Positions 35,431 through 47,480 of a stretch of 64,000 nt of DNA are shown piece by piece; the stretch's first letter is position 1, and each line of letters opens with the position of its first letter. The stretch lies in contig QZCP01000832.1 of NCBI GenBank assembly GCA_003956705.1, forward strand, positions 67,633-131,632, in the 5' to 3' direction. Position numbers and translations under genes: made by a program. Source of the DNA: Brevipalpus yothersi (taxonomy: Eukaryota; Arthropoda; Arachnida; Trombidiformes; Tenuipalpidae). Under the pieces are notes generated by a model, which saw only the letters and a list, made by a program, of their open reading frames with translations, ran no database searches and was not told where the DNA came from.

Positions 35431-36251
35431 ACAAGGTTTAATCTCGACACATACGCATACATGTACATGTATTCCTGATCATCACTGTAATCGATGTTCA
35501 ATACCGTCGTTCGAGTTCTATCCAACCAGACTATCAGTTTATTATCAGTTTCCAAGACTTTTTCCCTTGAATCAGCAGCTTCAAATCGAAAAAAAAATAT
35601 TTCTCTTCAGTCGTTTCTCATACCTAGAAACTTCACTTGATATGAAAGACTGTTTCATAGGGAGAAAGACAGCAATTCCATCGATATGACTCATTGGACT
35701 CATTTGATTAAACTGGTTTAGTATGTCCCAAATAGTGTCTTAAACGCTGAACAGCACCATGATAGAACTCCATGATTTTATTGCATCTTGATGAAGAAAA
35801 TGATGGTAATCACTACCATTTAAGCATACTAGATCAATTTTGCATCACGATTAACATGACCAATCTAATTCATCGGAACCATTGTTGTAACCAAGGGAAC
35901 ACTTCAGAAGTTGATGAATTATTGATCTCGAGAACTTGTGAAGAATATGATGGGAGATGATCAAAGGGTTTCTGCTTTTAGGATCTCCAAATATCTGAGA
36001 GATATTTGGCGAATCGTTCCGGTGAAAAATCGAGATAAAGTTCATTCTTAAAAATTAAGAGCCTAGTCAAAATCGTAGGATAATAGTGGAGGGGGATTTA
36101 AATATCAATTTATAAATATTGAATTCCAGAGTAGAGAAACTTTAAATGCTCTTGAGCTCAATATATTCTTGAGTAGATGAAAATTGAGGTATACACTAGA
36201 TGGATCGAGAAAAACGTGGCAAATAGAGCAACAAAATTGAGTTGTACTGCT
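35431..36251. other. Intergenic within the first A-B pair
   Basis: No exon seen. It contains the conserved 15-base element at 36214-36228 just before the next start. Confidence 0.45.
36214..36228 (+). promoter_or_regulatory. Conserved 15-base 5' element of type-B genes
   Basis: acgtggcaaatagag occurs 38 bases before the ATG of the gene at 36252 and identically 27 bases before the ATG at 43940. It may be 5' UTR, a core promoter element or simply recent duplication. Confidence 0.4.
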
Positions 36252-38288
36252 ATGGTGGGAAACTTTGAGAAGAACATTCTGGTGAGCTTGATTCTTCTCT
36301 CTTGGATCAATCATCTGGCTGATACAGGTGAGTCTATGTCCTAACTCTTATGTGGATAAATGAAAAAATTCACTTTGACCTAGAGAAGAATTCTGTGTCA
36401 GAGGAAAGGATCACATCTCATCAATACATCCCGGAGGAAAATACGACAACACCAAAACCTATTACGAGCACCTATTCTGGTAATGAAAAAACAACCACCT
36501 TGTTTCATTCCGTTCAAGAAGAAAACATGTCAGCATCAAAAATTATCACCAGCACTTATTCTGCCAAGGAAAAAACAACCACACCATTCTATTCCGTTCA
36601 TGAGGAAAATTTGACAACACCAAAGTCTAACATGAGCACAGAAAAGGTTTCTGTTAAGGAGAAAGCAACCACTTCGTTCCATCCAGTGAGCAATAGAAGT
36701 TTGACCACACCAAAGTCTGATATGGACATAAAAAAAGATTTCCTCGAAAGAGGAAATATCTCAACCCATCATCAGGTTGACGAAGAAATTTTGACACCAT
36801 TTCCACCAGCTAAAATCACCCGAGGAAGTGAGTAACAGAAATTTGATTCAAAGTCTGATCTATTACTGAGCATGATGCTCTCCACCATTCACCTTGCTGT
36901 GATAAATAGCTTGTTAATGAACCATTCACACGGAATGCTAAGAAGCCAGTACAGGACCCTAACAAGGTCCTCTTACAAATTTTTATTGTTTGAACAGCTT
37001 CTCATCAAACGCTCAGAGGACCAGATGAGGGTTCATGGTCCATCAACGTGAGATGGGTTTTCACTATAAATGATAAGATATTATTACCGGCTAATAGCAG
37101 AATGCTACCTAATATACTAGGAAAATAATAATATAACTTGTCAGGTGCTTAGCTGATTGAATCTTAGCAATCCAGGGCTAGGAATGTATTTTATGAGAGC
37201 ATAGTTAGTGTGTGAGAGAGAGAGAAAAGAGTTGAGAATTCTTGAGCTCTTCGTGGTGCAAAAAGTATAGATTCTGCCATCTTTCTCTATAATAGATTGT
37301 ATTCATAAATTTTTCTATCCATTAGAAAATGGGATTGTACCTGCTGGTTATGATGAGTTTAGACATATAGTATTGATTCAGGAATTCAGAACATGGAAAC
37401 ACAGAGGTGCTGGTACTTTGTTCTTTGGAAATAGATGGATACTCACCACACGTAGTGTACTCGCAGATGTGGATAGAGTGGAATCAGATGATCAACCGGG
37501 TGAAAATCGATTCACCATCAAAAGAACTTTTGAAGTGGGAGTATTGCCTAAATATACCAACAAGCGCACTGAGCTTATCACTGAACGGCCCTTTTGGTCG
37601 ATGAAAACATTTTGTCACCCCTTTCTAGGTGAAAAGAACGAGGAGAAAGAATTCACAGACATTGGTCTCATAAAATTATCGCATGATATCAAAACGATAG
37701 GTATGGGTGAACGTGTAGGCTTTGAATCTCTTGAATTGATTGTGGAGGACGTAGATCTTTCAAGAGAAAAGCTTCAAATTGCAGGCTGGGGAGTATTCGA
37801 TACTCAGCATTCTGAAACTACACTAAGTGATGATCTCATGACAGTTGAAATGTCTGTATTGACAGACTGTCCTAATGCCACAAAACTCTATAAACCATCA
37901 GCTCATCTCTGCTCCCATCTTAAAGATTACAACATATGTTCAGGAGATAGTGGAGGTCCTGCAGTATGGATTTCTCCTGATGCAGATTCACGTCGCTATT
38001 TAGCCGGTGTCATAGGCTCCAGTGATCAGGAAAAATGCAGGTTCGTACAACAGATCATTTATCTTCCATTCTGATGAATTTTTCTTACTGTTTTCTTCTC
38101 TCTCTCTCTTTTTCTCTCTCTATCTCTCTTCTAGAGGCAATTCTATTATCATGAATGTGACCCACTTCAGAGACTTCATTGATTATGTGAGAAGACATGA
38201 GCCTTCTGAATATGAATGCATGAATATGGTGAATAAAACCAGCTTCAGGCCAATAACTTTCAGAAAATTTGGCCGAGCTTCTCCATGA
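36252..38288 (+). CDS. Trypsin-like protein B1, His57 lost but GDSGGP kept
   Basis: Four exons: 36252-36327 (signal), 36384-36827 (linker), 37326-38040 and 38135-38288; 462 residues. The linker exon codes for about 148 residues with four imperfect units of about 30 residues (EEN-TTTPK, then TSTYSxxEKTTTPF-type), Thr/Ser-rich and likely O-glycosylated. The protease-like domain has WILTTRSV, with Ser at His57 and Val at the Cys58 position. It also has FTDIGLIKL (Asp102 kept) and CSGDSGGP, the only member with Ser195. Without His57 it should not be proteolytic. Asp189 is replaced by Asn and no activation site is seen. The last intron begins GTTCGT, a weak donor shared by the other type-B genes. 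Type B, second gene of pair one. Confidence 0.88.
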
Positions 38289-38713
38289 GTAATTTAGATA
38301 GAAAAAGGATTTTTTTACGAATCGAAAGTGGAGAGAATACCCATTCATTCAATGTTTTTTCTACAGATTTCTCCATCAAGTGTAATCAATCAAATACTTA
38401 TACTGATTAGTTCAGCTAAAGCCAACAACTTAAATAAATATAATATCGCCATATCTTATTTCATATTATGTGGAAGAAAATGATAATCAAGACTTCATTG
38501 ACATTAAGTCTTGTGAATGAACGGAAAATTGGAAAAGAAGAGGAACTGCGGGTAGAGAGGATTTGAAAAAATTCTCTATGGCCATCAAAAATTCTGAAAT
38601 AGCAATCATAAATATTTTGAATGGTCTGAATATTTGATATTCACCAACCAATCAATATCAAATGGCTCAAAAGCATCTTCAATAAACTTCGAAAAGGGGG
38701 AACTTCATCAGCG
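38289..38713. other. Intergenic after pair one
   Basis: A likely polyadenylation signal AATAAA at about 38433-38438 belongs to the preceding gene. Nothing else seen. Confidence 0.45.
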
Positions 38714-39433
38714 TCAATATTGGTAGCTCGCTTTGACCAATTTTTGAATAATACCTCGACGCCTGGCCTCAAAAGCCTGGTCCAATGTTGAGGGTCCTTT
38801 TGTTGACTCATCATATTGCCCAGTTTGAGAGTTCATAAAATCGGAGTAGATTCCGTAGATATATCTCAGTTTCCAGAGTGTGATCTTTCGGATGATCACT
38901 TAGGATAGAATCATCAGAATTCGACACCTCAGGTGCCTTACCATAATCATCGATTGGGGAGAGAATTTTTTTATTTATTTATTTTCAGAAATTAGAACAT
39001 CCACCATCTGAAATAGTGTCACTTTTTTCTTCAGAGTTTCCTGCATCAATGAGCCCAACTTCATCGGTATTCTTTAGTACAACATTATTATCCGATTTTG
39101 GCATCAGAACATTACCACGTACGCCATTGGCTTGGTAAATATCAACAAACAAATACATCGCTTGGAATACATTCGATCTCAATCATCTAAAGTCGAATAC
39201 AATTCATAATGGTTTATTAAAGGTTCGAGCATTTTTTCTAAAGCACAAATCCAAGTTTCAATTGCCTCTTTTTCACCATACACAATGGCACCACTGGCAT
39301 TATTGAAGCTTCGTAGTTTTCTCAGTTGCTCATGCAATAGATCAAAAGCTTTGTTTACCTCCGAGTAGATATTAGCAAGCAGAGCAGCATTTGAGAAGTT
39401 CAGCTCACTATCAATCGATTGTAGTCCCATCAA
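38714..39433 (-). pseudogene. Unrecognised coding-like region with a frame break
   Basis: Three minus-strand segments read like real protein. The first, 39433 to about 39186, starts MGLQSIDSELNFSNAA and is helical, Leu/Ala/Glu-rich. The second, about 39182-38985, begins RSNVFQAMYLFVDIY, overlaps the end of the first and lies in another frame. The third, 38899-38714, contains RKITLWKLRYIYG and FEARRRGIIQKLVK. The first and second cannot be joined by a splice because they abut, so there is a frameshift. The second and third could be joined by a GT-AG intron. I recognise no family. It is either a pseudogene between the first two protease-like pairs or a gene with a base error here. It interrupts the array on the opposite strand. 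Confidence 0.35.
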
Positions 39434-40431
39434 ATCCTAATTCTCCAAGTATCACTAGTGGATTTTCATTTGGCACTAGATAGAGTAAGGTATCCCATAT
39501 AACCTGAGAAGATCTTTCTTATTGAGAGAAAACTCAAGAGGATCAATTGCCTAATCTTATGGAACCATGCTTTGAGACTACTCATCTAATGGATAAATTC
39601 ATCCATGGCTCATACGATGGATGGTTTGTGTGTGCAAGTGCAAAGTAGTTTTTGCAGAATTATGCGATGGTGTAACTATATTCATGAGGTCTGCTCAAAT
39701 TCCTCAAAGTATCTGGCTCTTCCTTATTGACCAGATACTAAGTATTCAGTGCAAAGAATATTCTCTACAAATCAAATATCTAGATATCCACAAGCTATGA
39801 GTAAATTTGTAATGTTAATGGAAAAATGCGATTTCGGCTTCATACTCCAAGCCATATTGAGTTCCAGAACGGAAAAGTGAATTTGTGTTCCTTTGTCTCT
39901 TTCAAGGTCTTTCTCCGTGGTTAATTTCTATCTGATTTCAAAAATAACTATTCTCGTGTCTATCGAAGAGAAAAGTTCTCATTTATTCTGAATTGGAATT
40001 GTACTCCAACTCTCAATTTCATTTTTCCATATTCTTCATCCATCGCTAGCTCGCAGGGAGGTTCTGCTATATATGAAGCGAATAAAACTGTCAGAAAATG
40101 CTCGAAGAAATGAATAATTGAATAGGAATAGATGGCCAGGAAGGGAAAAAATTGGATTCTTTTTGGAAAAGTTGAATGAGGTATCAAGTGTCAAAAAGAG
40201 CTGTGAAACAGATTCATTATTGAAAGTCTCAATGAGAGTCAATTCAAATGATCAGGCATAAAGAAAACAAGCTCGAATTTCACTCTGCCTTACCTTGTGC
40301 ATTCGAGTTGAAAATTTTTCATCAAACAGAATTCTACCAGGTTGAACAACTGATATTGGTGCCCATCAATAGTCTAAGGACCAAGGAGAGTGGAAAGGAA
40401 ATACATTCAAAGAATTTGATTGTAAGGAGGA
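39434..40431. other. Intergenic, upstream of pair two
   Basis: Bases 40215-40351 resemble 34093-34163 upstream of gene A1 (gtctcaatgagagtc ... gttgaacaact). No exon seen. Confidence 0.45.
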
Positions 40432-41655
40432 ATGATTCTTGCTGATGCCCTGTTTCTTTGTACATCCAGTATCCTCTTACAATTGTTAGATTTCGGGAAC
40501 GGACTTATCAGTGGTAGTAAGTTAAATTCGCTAAGATACTCTAACATTCCGATCTAGATTTAAAGGCAAAGTTCTTTTCACTCAGCTCAGATAATCAACC
40601 ATTGAGAGCTCATCTAACACGTAAATCAAGGAAAAATCTCAGATCATTCATAATATTTGTTCTTATGTTCAATTTGCTGAATACAGTATCTATAATCCAT
40701 CAACTCCAGAGTTCATGGATCCAGATACTGCATGCAAAATCATCCATGAAAATAGAAGTTTCCATCATCTTCAAGTCACTAAATGCTAGATGATAATTTT
40801 ATTTCATCCCCACAGAAGAATTATTTTGGGCTGATGAGCAAGATGTTGAATGGATGGCCTCTCTCAGGAGTGTTGCTGATGAAAAGAAGCACATATGTGG
40901 TTGCACCGTTTACCTGAATAATCGATGGATTATCACCGCTAGATCATGCCTACTTGATGAAGTTGGAGGAAAGGCACAAAGCGTGGTGGTTTATCCTATG
41001 TATTCGGTAAATCTCGAAGAAATGGCTAAGGAGAATGGCTATTATATGGAAAAGTCTTTCTGTCATCCACTACTCAAAAATAAGCCAGATATTCACACCG
41101 ATATTGGTTTGGTCAAGCTTCAAAAGCCAATTGAGCCAAGAGAGGGAGTCTATTATCAGAGTGCCAGAGTATTGAGAGAAGATTTCGAATATAAAGATCC
41201 AGTGGATAGTACCTTTGTTGCGGGATGGGGTAGAAGATCAGAGAGCCTTCTAAATACATCGAATTTTTTGTCACGTGCCTTTTTCGGATTCAAAGACCCT
41301 ATAGTGTGCCAAAGAGATCCAAAGTCCATCGATTTTGTGTCACCGAATCATATTTGTATGCGACATACCATCGATCCAAAGGTTGTCCCATGTTTCGGAG
41401 ATGATGGTGGTCCTGCATTATATAGAGGAGCATCTTTCTATTATGATCTGCTGGGAGTCATACCCAAACCCCCAGGAACTTGCGAGTATGTATGTTCCAA
41501 TCAATTTTTTCCTTCTCTAAAGTATTTATGTTGATTACTGTTCTAGTTGGAGTCCATATGTCATGAATCTTAGCTATTTCAGAGAGTTCATCGATGATGT
41601 GGTGAGGCATGAGCCACCTGAATTTGAATGTATCAATTTGAAGAGACCCGCTTAG
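40432..41655 (+). CDS. Inactive trypsin-like protein A2
   Basis: Three exons: 40432-40516 (signal), 40816-41485 and 41547-41655; 287 residues. It is closely related to A1 at 34238: MASLRSVADEKKHIC, WIITARSC (Ser for His57), TDIGLVKL (Asp102 kept), CFGDDGGP (Asp for Ser195), then FREFIDDVVRHEPP and a Cys tail. No activation site is seen, and Val replaces the Asp189 of trypsin. The upstream sequence is also shared with A1, so the duplication included the promoter region. Type A, first gene of the second pair. Confidence 0.9.
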
Positions 41656-43028
41656 GCCTTACATTTGACGTGGATATACTTTGTAGATTTAATTTGAGCA
41701 CCACTGTTGTCAATTCCTAATCCATTAAAACATCATCCAAATTTCACAAATCAAATTATCAGTTTCCATGACTATTGGAAAACAAATCAGCCTCAAATGA
41801 ACCCTCTTCTTCTCACTCTTTGATTTTATCTCTGGACGGGTACATTATCGTATAGGTACTTTGACTCACCCTGTAGTAGCCTAGACACTAGAGTAACTTT
41901 GCTGCCCACTGCTTCTGTATTCACCCTCTTTGAATCTTTTCTATGCTCTTTATTTAACTCGTCCAAGCTCGCTTAAAGCCTCGTTCAATCAACCTTGTGT
42001 CCATTTGAGTTCGCTTATTGGCTCAACCATATTTATTATTACTGAGACTTTCTCGTTAACCTCTCATTACTGATAAATTTTTATATTTAAGGGAACCACA
42101 TCTCACTCATCATAAGCATTCATTTAGTATTCATCTAATTGGACGATTAGTATTCATGCAGCAACTTGTAACGATCTGCCAGTCATAACATTCTCACTGT
42201 GGCTGGAAAGTCAAGTTGCTAATTGAAATGGTTGGAGCTAAGGCTTTGTGTTAACGCGTGCTATTTGAATACACCTGATATTTTGTAGAGAAGCTATCAG
42301 TGTAAGTGAGTATAGAGATATCTGATCCGTGGATACAATTTTGGTTCCCATTTGAACATCGATAATTTCCTAGATAAATTGTGGATATAATTGAGAGCAA
42401 TGGTGGTTTCATGACCAAATTCCATGACTGGCGAATGCGGGGTGTGGGATTGTCTTCATTGATGGATGAGTCTCAGAGATCCGTAATAGGGACCTTGACT
42501 GAACAGTGAAAAGTCAGGAGAGTTGGTTGCCCTGGTAGATCACATCCAGAGACTCATCCACTTGATACTGTGATGAAGTATAGCAGCTTCATCATTAGCA
42601 TTGCTCCAGGCTCATGAAAGCCCTGATTTTAATTAGAAGGATAATGGCAATAGTATTGCAACACGTAAAATTTCTTAATTACTTTCTTGCTAGATAGATA
42701 CGTTGTTGCAAGGCCAAAGTCCAACGATGAATTAATTAGTGCAGATCATTACCGTTTCCTCTTGCATCCTAACCAATGCAAGAGTTATTTTTATAACCTT
42801 CGAGATGCTTCGATCGAAGCTTCTAGAAGCCTCAAAAATAGTATATAATGAGAGCTCTGATCAAAAGAAAAATCACTTGGATCTCAGACTCTACACCGAT
42901 AAGGTTAGTGTCTGCTCGCAGGCTTGGCCAGTGATGGCTAGCTTACGAGCATTCTTTTCTCTCTTATTCTCTTACTATTCTTTTCTATTCCCTATTACTA
43001 CGAGTCACTGTTAGGCGCTAGGCTCTGT

Positions 43029-43054
43029 TAGAACAGTTCGTTAGAACTGTTCTA
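43029..43054. repeat. Perfect 10-base inverted repeat with 6-base loop
   Basis: Arms tagaacagtt and aactgttcta with loop cgttag. A related word (ttagaacagttta) occurs at about 43301-43313. Possibly part of an old LTR or other repeat. Confidence 0.6.
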
Positions 43055-43912
43055 CATATGTTAACTTATCATACCATTTTTGCAATAAACTTATTTAACC
43101 TCCAGTCAGGTCCCAGAAACTATGTTATGCTTTAGTTTCATTCTTACAGGTTCATCAACATTACTAATATCGGTTCCAAGTCCTCATTCAAAGCGCGAGA
43201 GTGAAATATTCTATTGTAGGGACATTTCCGAAGATTAGTCATCAACCTCAATTAGACGTATAATTAGTGTAATTAGATCTACTTGAATAATATTCAACCA
43301 TTAGAACAGTTTAGGACGCGATAGGAACGATTCTCATCCTTAGCAAAGTGAAGCGCGCATCCAAGAAAGCTTGGGGGTAGCTTGCGGGTAGCTCCCGCGT
43401 ATGAAGTGAGACTTGCAGAATCTGACCCAGGTCCTTCTTCAATGGTCTGATTATGATGAAACTCGTTGAGTGTAGTTATCAATAGTATATTTTTAATATA
43501 GAATAGTTTCAGGTAGATCGAATGACGATAATCCGAGAAGATCAAGATTGAAAACAGACCTAATTTACCATAGAATAGCAATGCGTATTGAGCTTTTCCT
43601 ACCCTATTTCATTTCGGAATTTTATCAAACTAACGAGATAAACTAATATATTTGTATATATCTCGTTACAATACCATCGCAATAACAATATCTCTCGATA
43701 TGCCCTTTTCCAATATTATCGTCTCTCATCTTCTCTCTTATTTTCAATGTTGAGAGCTTTCATCTGGAAAGATCTTTCACGATATTGAGTTTCAGTGTAA
43801 AAACTGCATATGCAAATCAAATAAATATATTCTTAACAGGGTAAGCATTATCAGATAAACTGAGAATTCGCTTAGTAATGATCTGAAACAAAGTCAGTCT
43901 AGACGTGGCAAA

Positions 43913-43927
43913 TAGAGAAGTAGAATT
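43913..43927 (+). promoter_or_regulatory. Conserved 15-base 5' element of type-B genes (second copy)
   Basis: Identical to 36214-36228, 27 bases before the ATG at 43940. Confidence 0.4.
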
Positions 43928-43939
43928 GAGTGTAATACT

Positions 43940-45978
43940 ATGATAGGAAGCTTTGAAAGAACCATCCTGATGAGTTCGATTTTTCTCGTTTTGATAACTT
44001 ATCCCACTGATGCAGGTGAGCCTTGGTTGACAATCTTGCAGTTCCCTTAAGAATATATGAAGTTATTCATTCGAAAATAGGGAATAAGTCTGTCTCGGAA
44101 AAGAGAAACACATCTCATCAGTTCATCCACGAAGAAAATGTGATAAACCAAAAGTCTAACATGAACATAGAAAAGGGTTTTTCCAAGGGAAAAGCAAACC
44201 CTGTGCCTCACTCCGTTCCCGAAAAAAATTCAACCAGACCAAAATCCGATAGGGGCATAAAAAAGGGTTCCACCAAGGAGAGCATTGCCTCAAACACTTG
44301 TCAAGTTGATGAAGAAATTCGGACACCATTCCCACCAAAAAAAATCACAAGAACAAGTGAGTTACAGCGATTTGAATCGAAGCGAGAGCTCATCCGATTT
44401 TTTTCTAGTAAACTTATTGGAGATGAGGCTATCTTCTAAGATATCGAAATCCTAAATTATGATTCTCTCGGAAATTCATCTCATTTGCATGAATAGCTTG
44501 CTACTGGATCACTCAGAATATCATGAAGCCAGCATTGTTCACATCCCCTCCTTCTCAACTCTCTTCGGGTACTCTTTAGGGTAGATCCAAAATTTCTCTA
44601 TTGGGTTCATGATGAAATGAGTAGTATTAGTGCACAATCTATGGTTCATCTTTCCGATATTTTCATTGTATTATTCTGAAGAATTTTTGATGACACCCTG
44701 AAGAGAGTTGTCCTGGATTGTTGGTCGGAAACGTATTGGTTAGAGTATTTCCCGAGCTTTTTAGCATAGAACCATTTGATATTCCATCAATGTCAAACTG
44801 AAATTTTGCTGACTACCTAGGTATTCATATTTGACCGAACTTCAATGTGTCCAAGTTCCAGTGTTGTAACTGTATAGTGTTAGGAACAGAGGGTAAACAA
44901 AATAGAGAAACCTTAAGAGCATTTCATACCGCCGAAAGTATGGACTTTCTGATTTCTTCCATCTTCGATCCCACATTCTACACTTTTGTCCTTATATTCA
45001 TCCATTTGAAGGTGCGGTTAGGCCTGCTGGCGCTAATGATTTCAGGCATATAGTGTCCATCCAGGAATACAAAACATGGAAACATCGGGGTGCTGGTAGC
45101 ATATTCTTTGGCCGCCAATGGATACTCACTACACGTACTGTGATATCAGAGGTGGGTAAAGTGAAACTAGATGATCAACCGGGTGGAACTCAATTCATCA
45201 TCAAGAGAGCTTTTGGTGTTGTGGTATTGCCTAAATATTCGAACAAACTCTCTGAGCTTGATCGTAAAGGGCCATTTGTAGCAGCCAAAACATTTTGCCA
45301 CCCTTTTTTGGGTGAAATGAATGAGGAACAAGAATTCACAAACATTGGTCTGATAAAACTAGGGCAAAAAATAGAATCAAAAGGTTTGGGTGAAAAGGAA
45401 GGCTTTGAAACGATCGAATTGATCAAGGAAGATGTGGATTTATCCAAACAAAATCTTTCAATCGCCGGTTGGGGTGTATACGATAATCTGCAGCCTGAGA
45501 CCCCACTGAGCGATGACCTCATGACAGTTGATATGCCTGTGATGACAAACTGTTCTAATCCTTCGAAACTTTACAAACCATTTGCTCATATATGTTCCTT
45601 TCTGGAGAATACGAATATATGCATCGGAGATGAAGGGGGTCCCGCAATGTATACAGATGGTGACCTTAACCGTCGCCACTTTTTAGCTGGTGTAATGGGC
45701 TTCAGTGATCGGGAAAAGTGCAGGTTCGTATACCATCCACTATTCAATTCTGATTAATTTTCTCATCAGTTTATTATTATAATTCCTTTAGAGGTAATTC
45801 GATTTTCTTGAATGTGACCTACTTTAGAGACTTTATTGATTATGTAAGAAGGAATGAGCCTTCTGAATATGAATGTCAAAATTTGGTGAACAAAACCAAC
45901 CCCAGGCCAATGACTTCCAAAAATTTGGCTAAACGTCCCTCCAAAAGTCAGAACTCTGGTAAGAGGAAGAGAAGATAA
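43940..45978 (+). CDS. Inactive trypsin-like protein B2, whole triad lost
   Basis: Four exons: 43940-44015 (signal), 44081-44356 (linker), 45012-45723 and 45792-45978; 416 residues. The linker (about 92 residues) has shortened versions of the B1 units (EENVINQKSNMNIEKG, then a second copy ending CQVDEE) and is Lys/Ser-rich. The domain has WILTTRTV (Thr for His57), TNIGLIKL (Asn for Asp102) and CIGDEGGP (Glu for Ser195), so all three catalytic residues are gone while the fold motifs remain. The C-terminal helix is FRDFIDYVRRNEP. It is followed by a basic tail ending in Lys/Arg. The last intron begins GTTCGT. Type B, second gene of pair two. Confidence 0.9.
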
Positions 45979-46558
45979 AGATTCTCAGGAAAATTGGAAG
46001 AATATTGAACCAATATTTTCTCAATTACCATCGGATAAAACTTTCTCTAAGGTACAATTGATACAGTATCTCCACTACTTGGTACCACAACACAAACCAA
46101 CTACTTGAGTAGGCTTAATGAACATGTATCATGATATCCTATTTTATACCATGTAAAGGAAAATGATAATTTAGGCTTCATGAACATTGAGCCTATCAAA
46201 CGAATAATGAATATGATTGAATAATAACAATGAATTTGAAAGAGAAAGAGAAAGAGAAAGAGAGTGAAGCAGAAAGAATGCATACTAGTAATACATTCAT
46301 ATGAATATTCAATACAAGATATTACCATTTTCTAATGTTTGGGCAATTGATCATAAGAATAAGCTCGATTAAGATGATTGAGTCTTGAAAGTAAATAAAT
46401 TATCAAATTCATTCTCTCATTCCGTTCGTTCATGCTTAACTACGAATTCAAATAAGGATCTGATAGATCAAATCGCTTATCAATATTGGCTCAAATTAAT
46501 TCGAATTTTCATAGTTTTTTCAGGTGGCGAGGCTTTGCAATGATTCTCATTCGAATAG
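45979..46558. other. Intergenic after pair two
   Basis: A purine-rich gaaaga repeat lies at about 46238-46264. No exon seen. Confidence 0.45.
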
Positions 46559-47480
46559 TGAGGATTTTGTTGATAAAAATAAGAAAATGTAGCAATCAGA
46601 TCCATTCATCGATATCCAATTTGGAAGTTTGGTAAAATCAATTCAATTGCCAGTTTGATTGCCATTTTAGAGAGGAAAAAATAACTAATAGAAATGTGAC
46701 CGAATGATCATTATGATGTGAGACCTTTGGCCTATTTTTGCAGCTCAGAAATTTTAAAAGTATACAGTCTGTATCCCCAAGTACGATAAAATTTTGAGAA
46801 CCCTCAATTCCACTCTGAAATCAGCATCCCAACAGCCCATTAATGCGAATCTTTCGCACGCAGTAGAATCTCATTGCCGATATGGATTGAATTCTGGCCA
46901 GCTTGAGGAAAATTGAATGTTTTTCTTGATGAAACTGAATTTAGGATAAATAAGATGAAGATAAGATTTAGAGGATCTGAATCTTGTGCGAGAGTTAATC
47001 AAGTGATTAATGGAGCTGGAGAGATAAATTACTCAATTTAAGCTGTGATTAAAAAAAATGTCTCTACTTCTTCGGAGTCATGGACTATGCCTATGATGTG
47101 AAGCAGCATTTTGGACAAATTTTCAGATTCATGGAATCGAGATGGAATTGGAAATGAATATATTCTGATGATAGATAGTTTTAAATTCCATCACGATCCC
47201 GGAATATGAAAGAAAATTGAATCAAAAAATTACACGGTTGTGTTGATCATTCCTCACAGTCCATCTCTCAATCCGATCAAAAAAATTTTTCAGAATGAAA
47301 AGAGCTTGTCAAACTCGCTGATTATTAGGAAAAAGATCAACTCTATTCTGAAATTCAAAAAGCAGCACAAGAAATTACTCGACCGGAATTCTCTGAACTT
47401 TTCTCATGTCAGTAGAAACTCCCCGATGAAGCTTTGGCTTCAACTCACTTTCTCCTCATTTAATCCTTTCGTTCTTCACA
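46559..47480 (+). mobile_element. Decayed Tc1/mariner-IS630 superfamily element
   Basis: The 3' part (about 47155-47330) reads, with one in-frame stop, like the end of a DDE transposase: IDSFKFHHDPGI, a break, then VLIIPHSPSLNPIKKIF. That corresponds to the 'DNAxxH ... LPPYSPxLNPIE' signature of the superfamily. The 5' part (46559 to about 46930) matches the reverse complement of 57680-58032 closely enough to align by eye through 300 bases, so the element is repeated. Many stops make it non-functional. Outer ends and target duplication were not found. Confidence 0.6.

Larger units (their letters stand above)
41656..43939. other. Long intergenic stretch with repeat-like DNA
   Basis: No gene found. 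The stretch 42690-43160 has features of a decayed LTR (a TATATAATGAGAG word at 42841-42853, AATAAA at about 43083, and the hairpin at 43029-43054), but no second copy or flanking duplication was seen. Open frames at 42739 and 43294 look non-coding. Confidence 0.35.

Noticed and set aside
42739..43014. 91-codon plus-strand frame
   Set aside because: Composition and Ser/Phe/Leu-rich end look non-coding; probably part of an old repeat.
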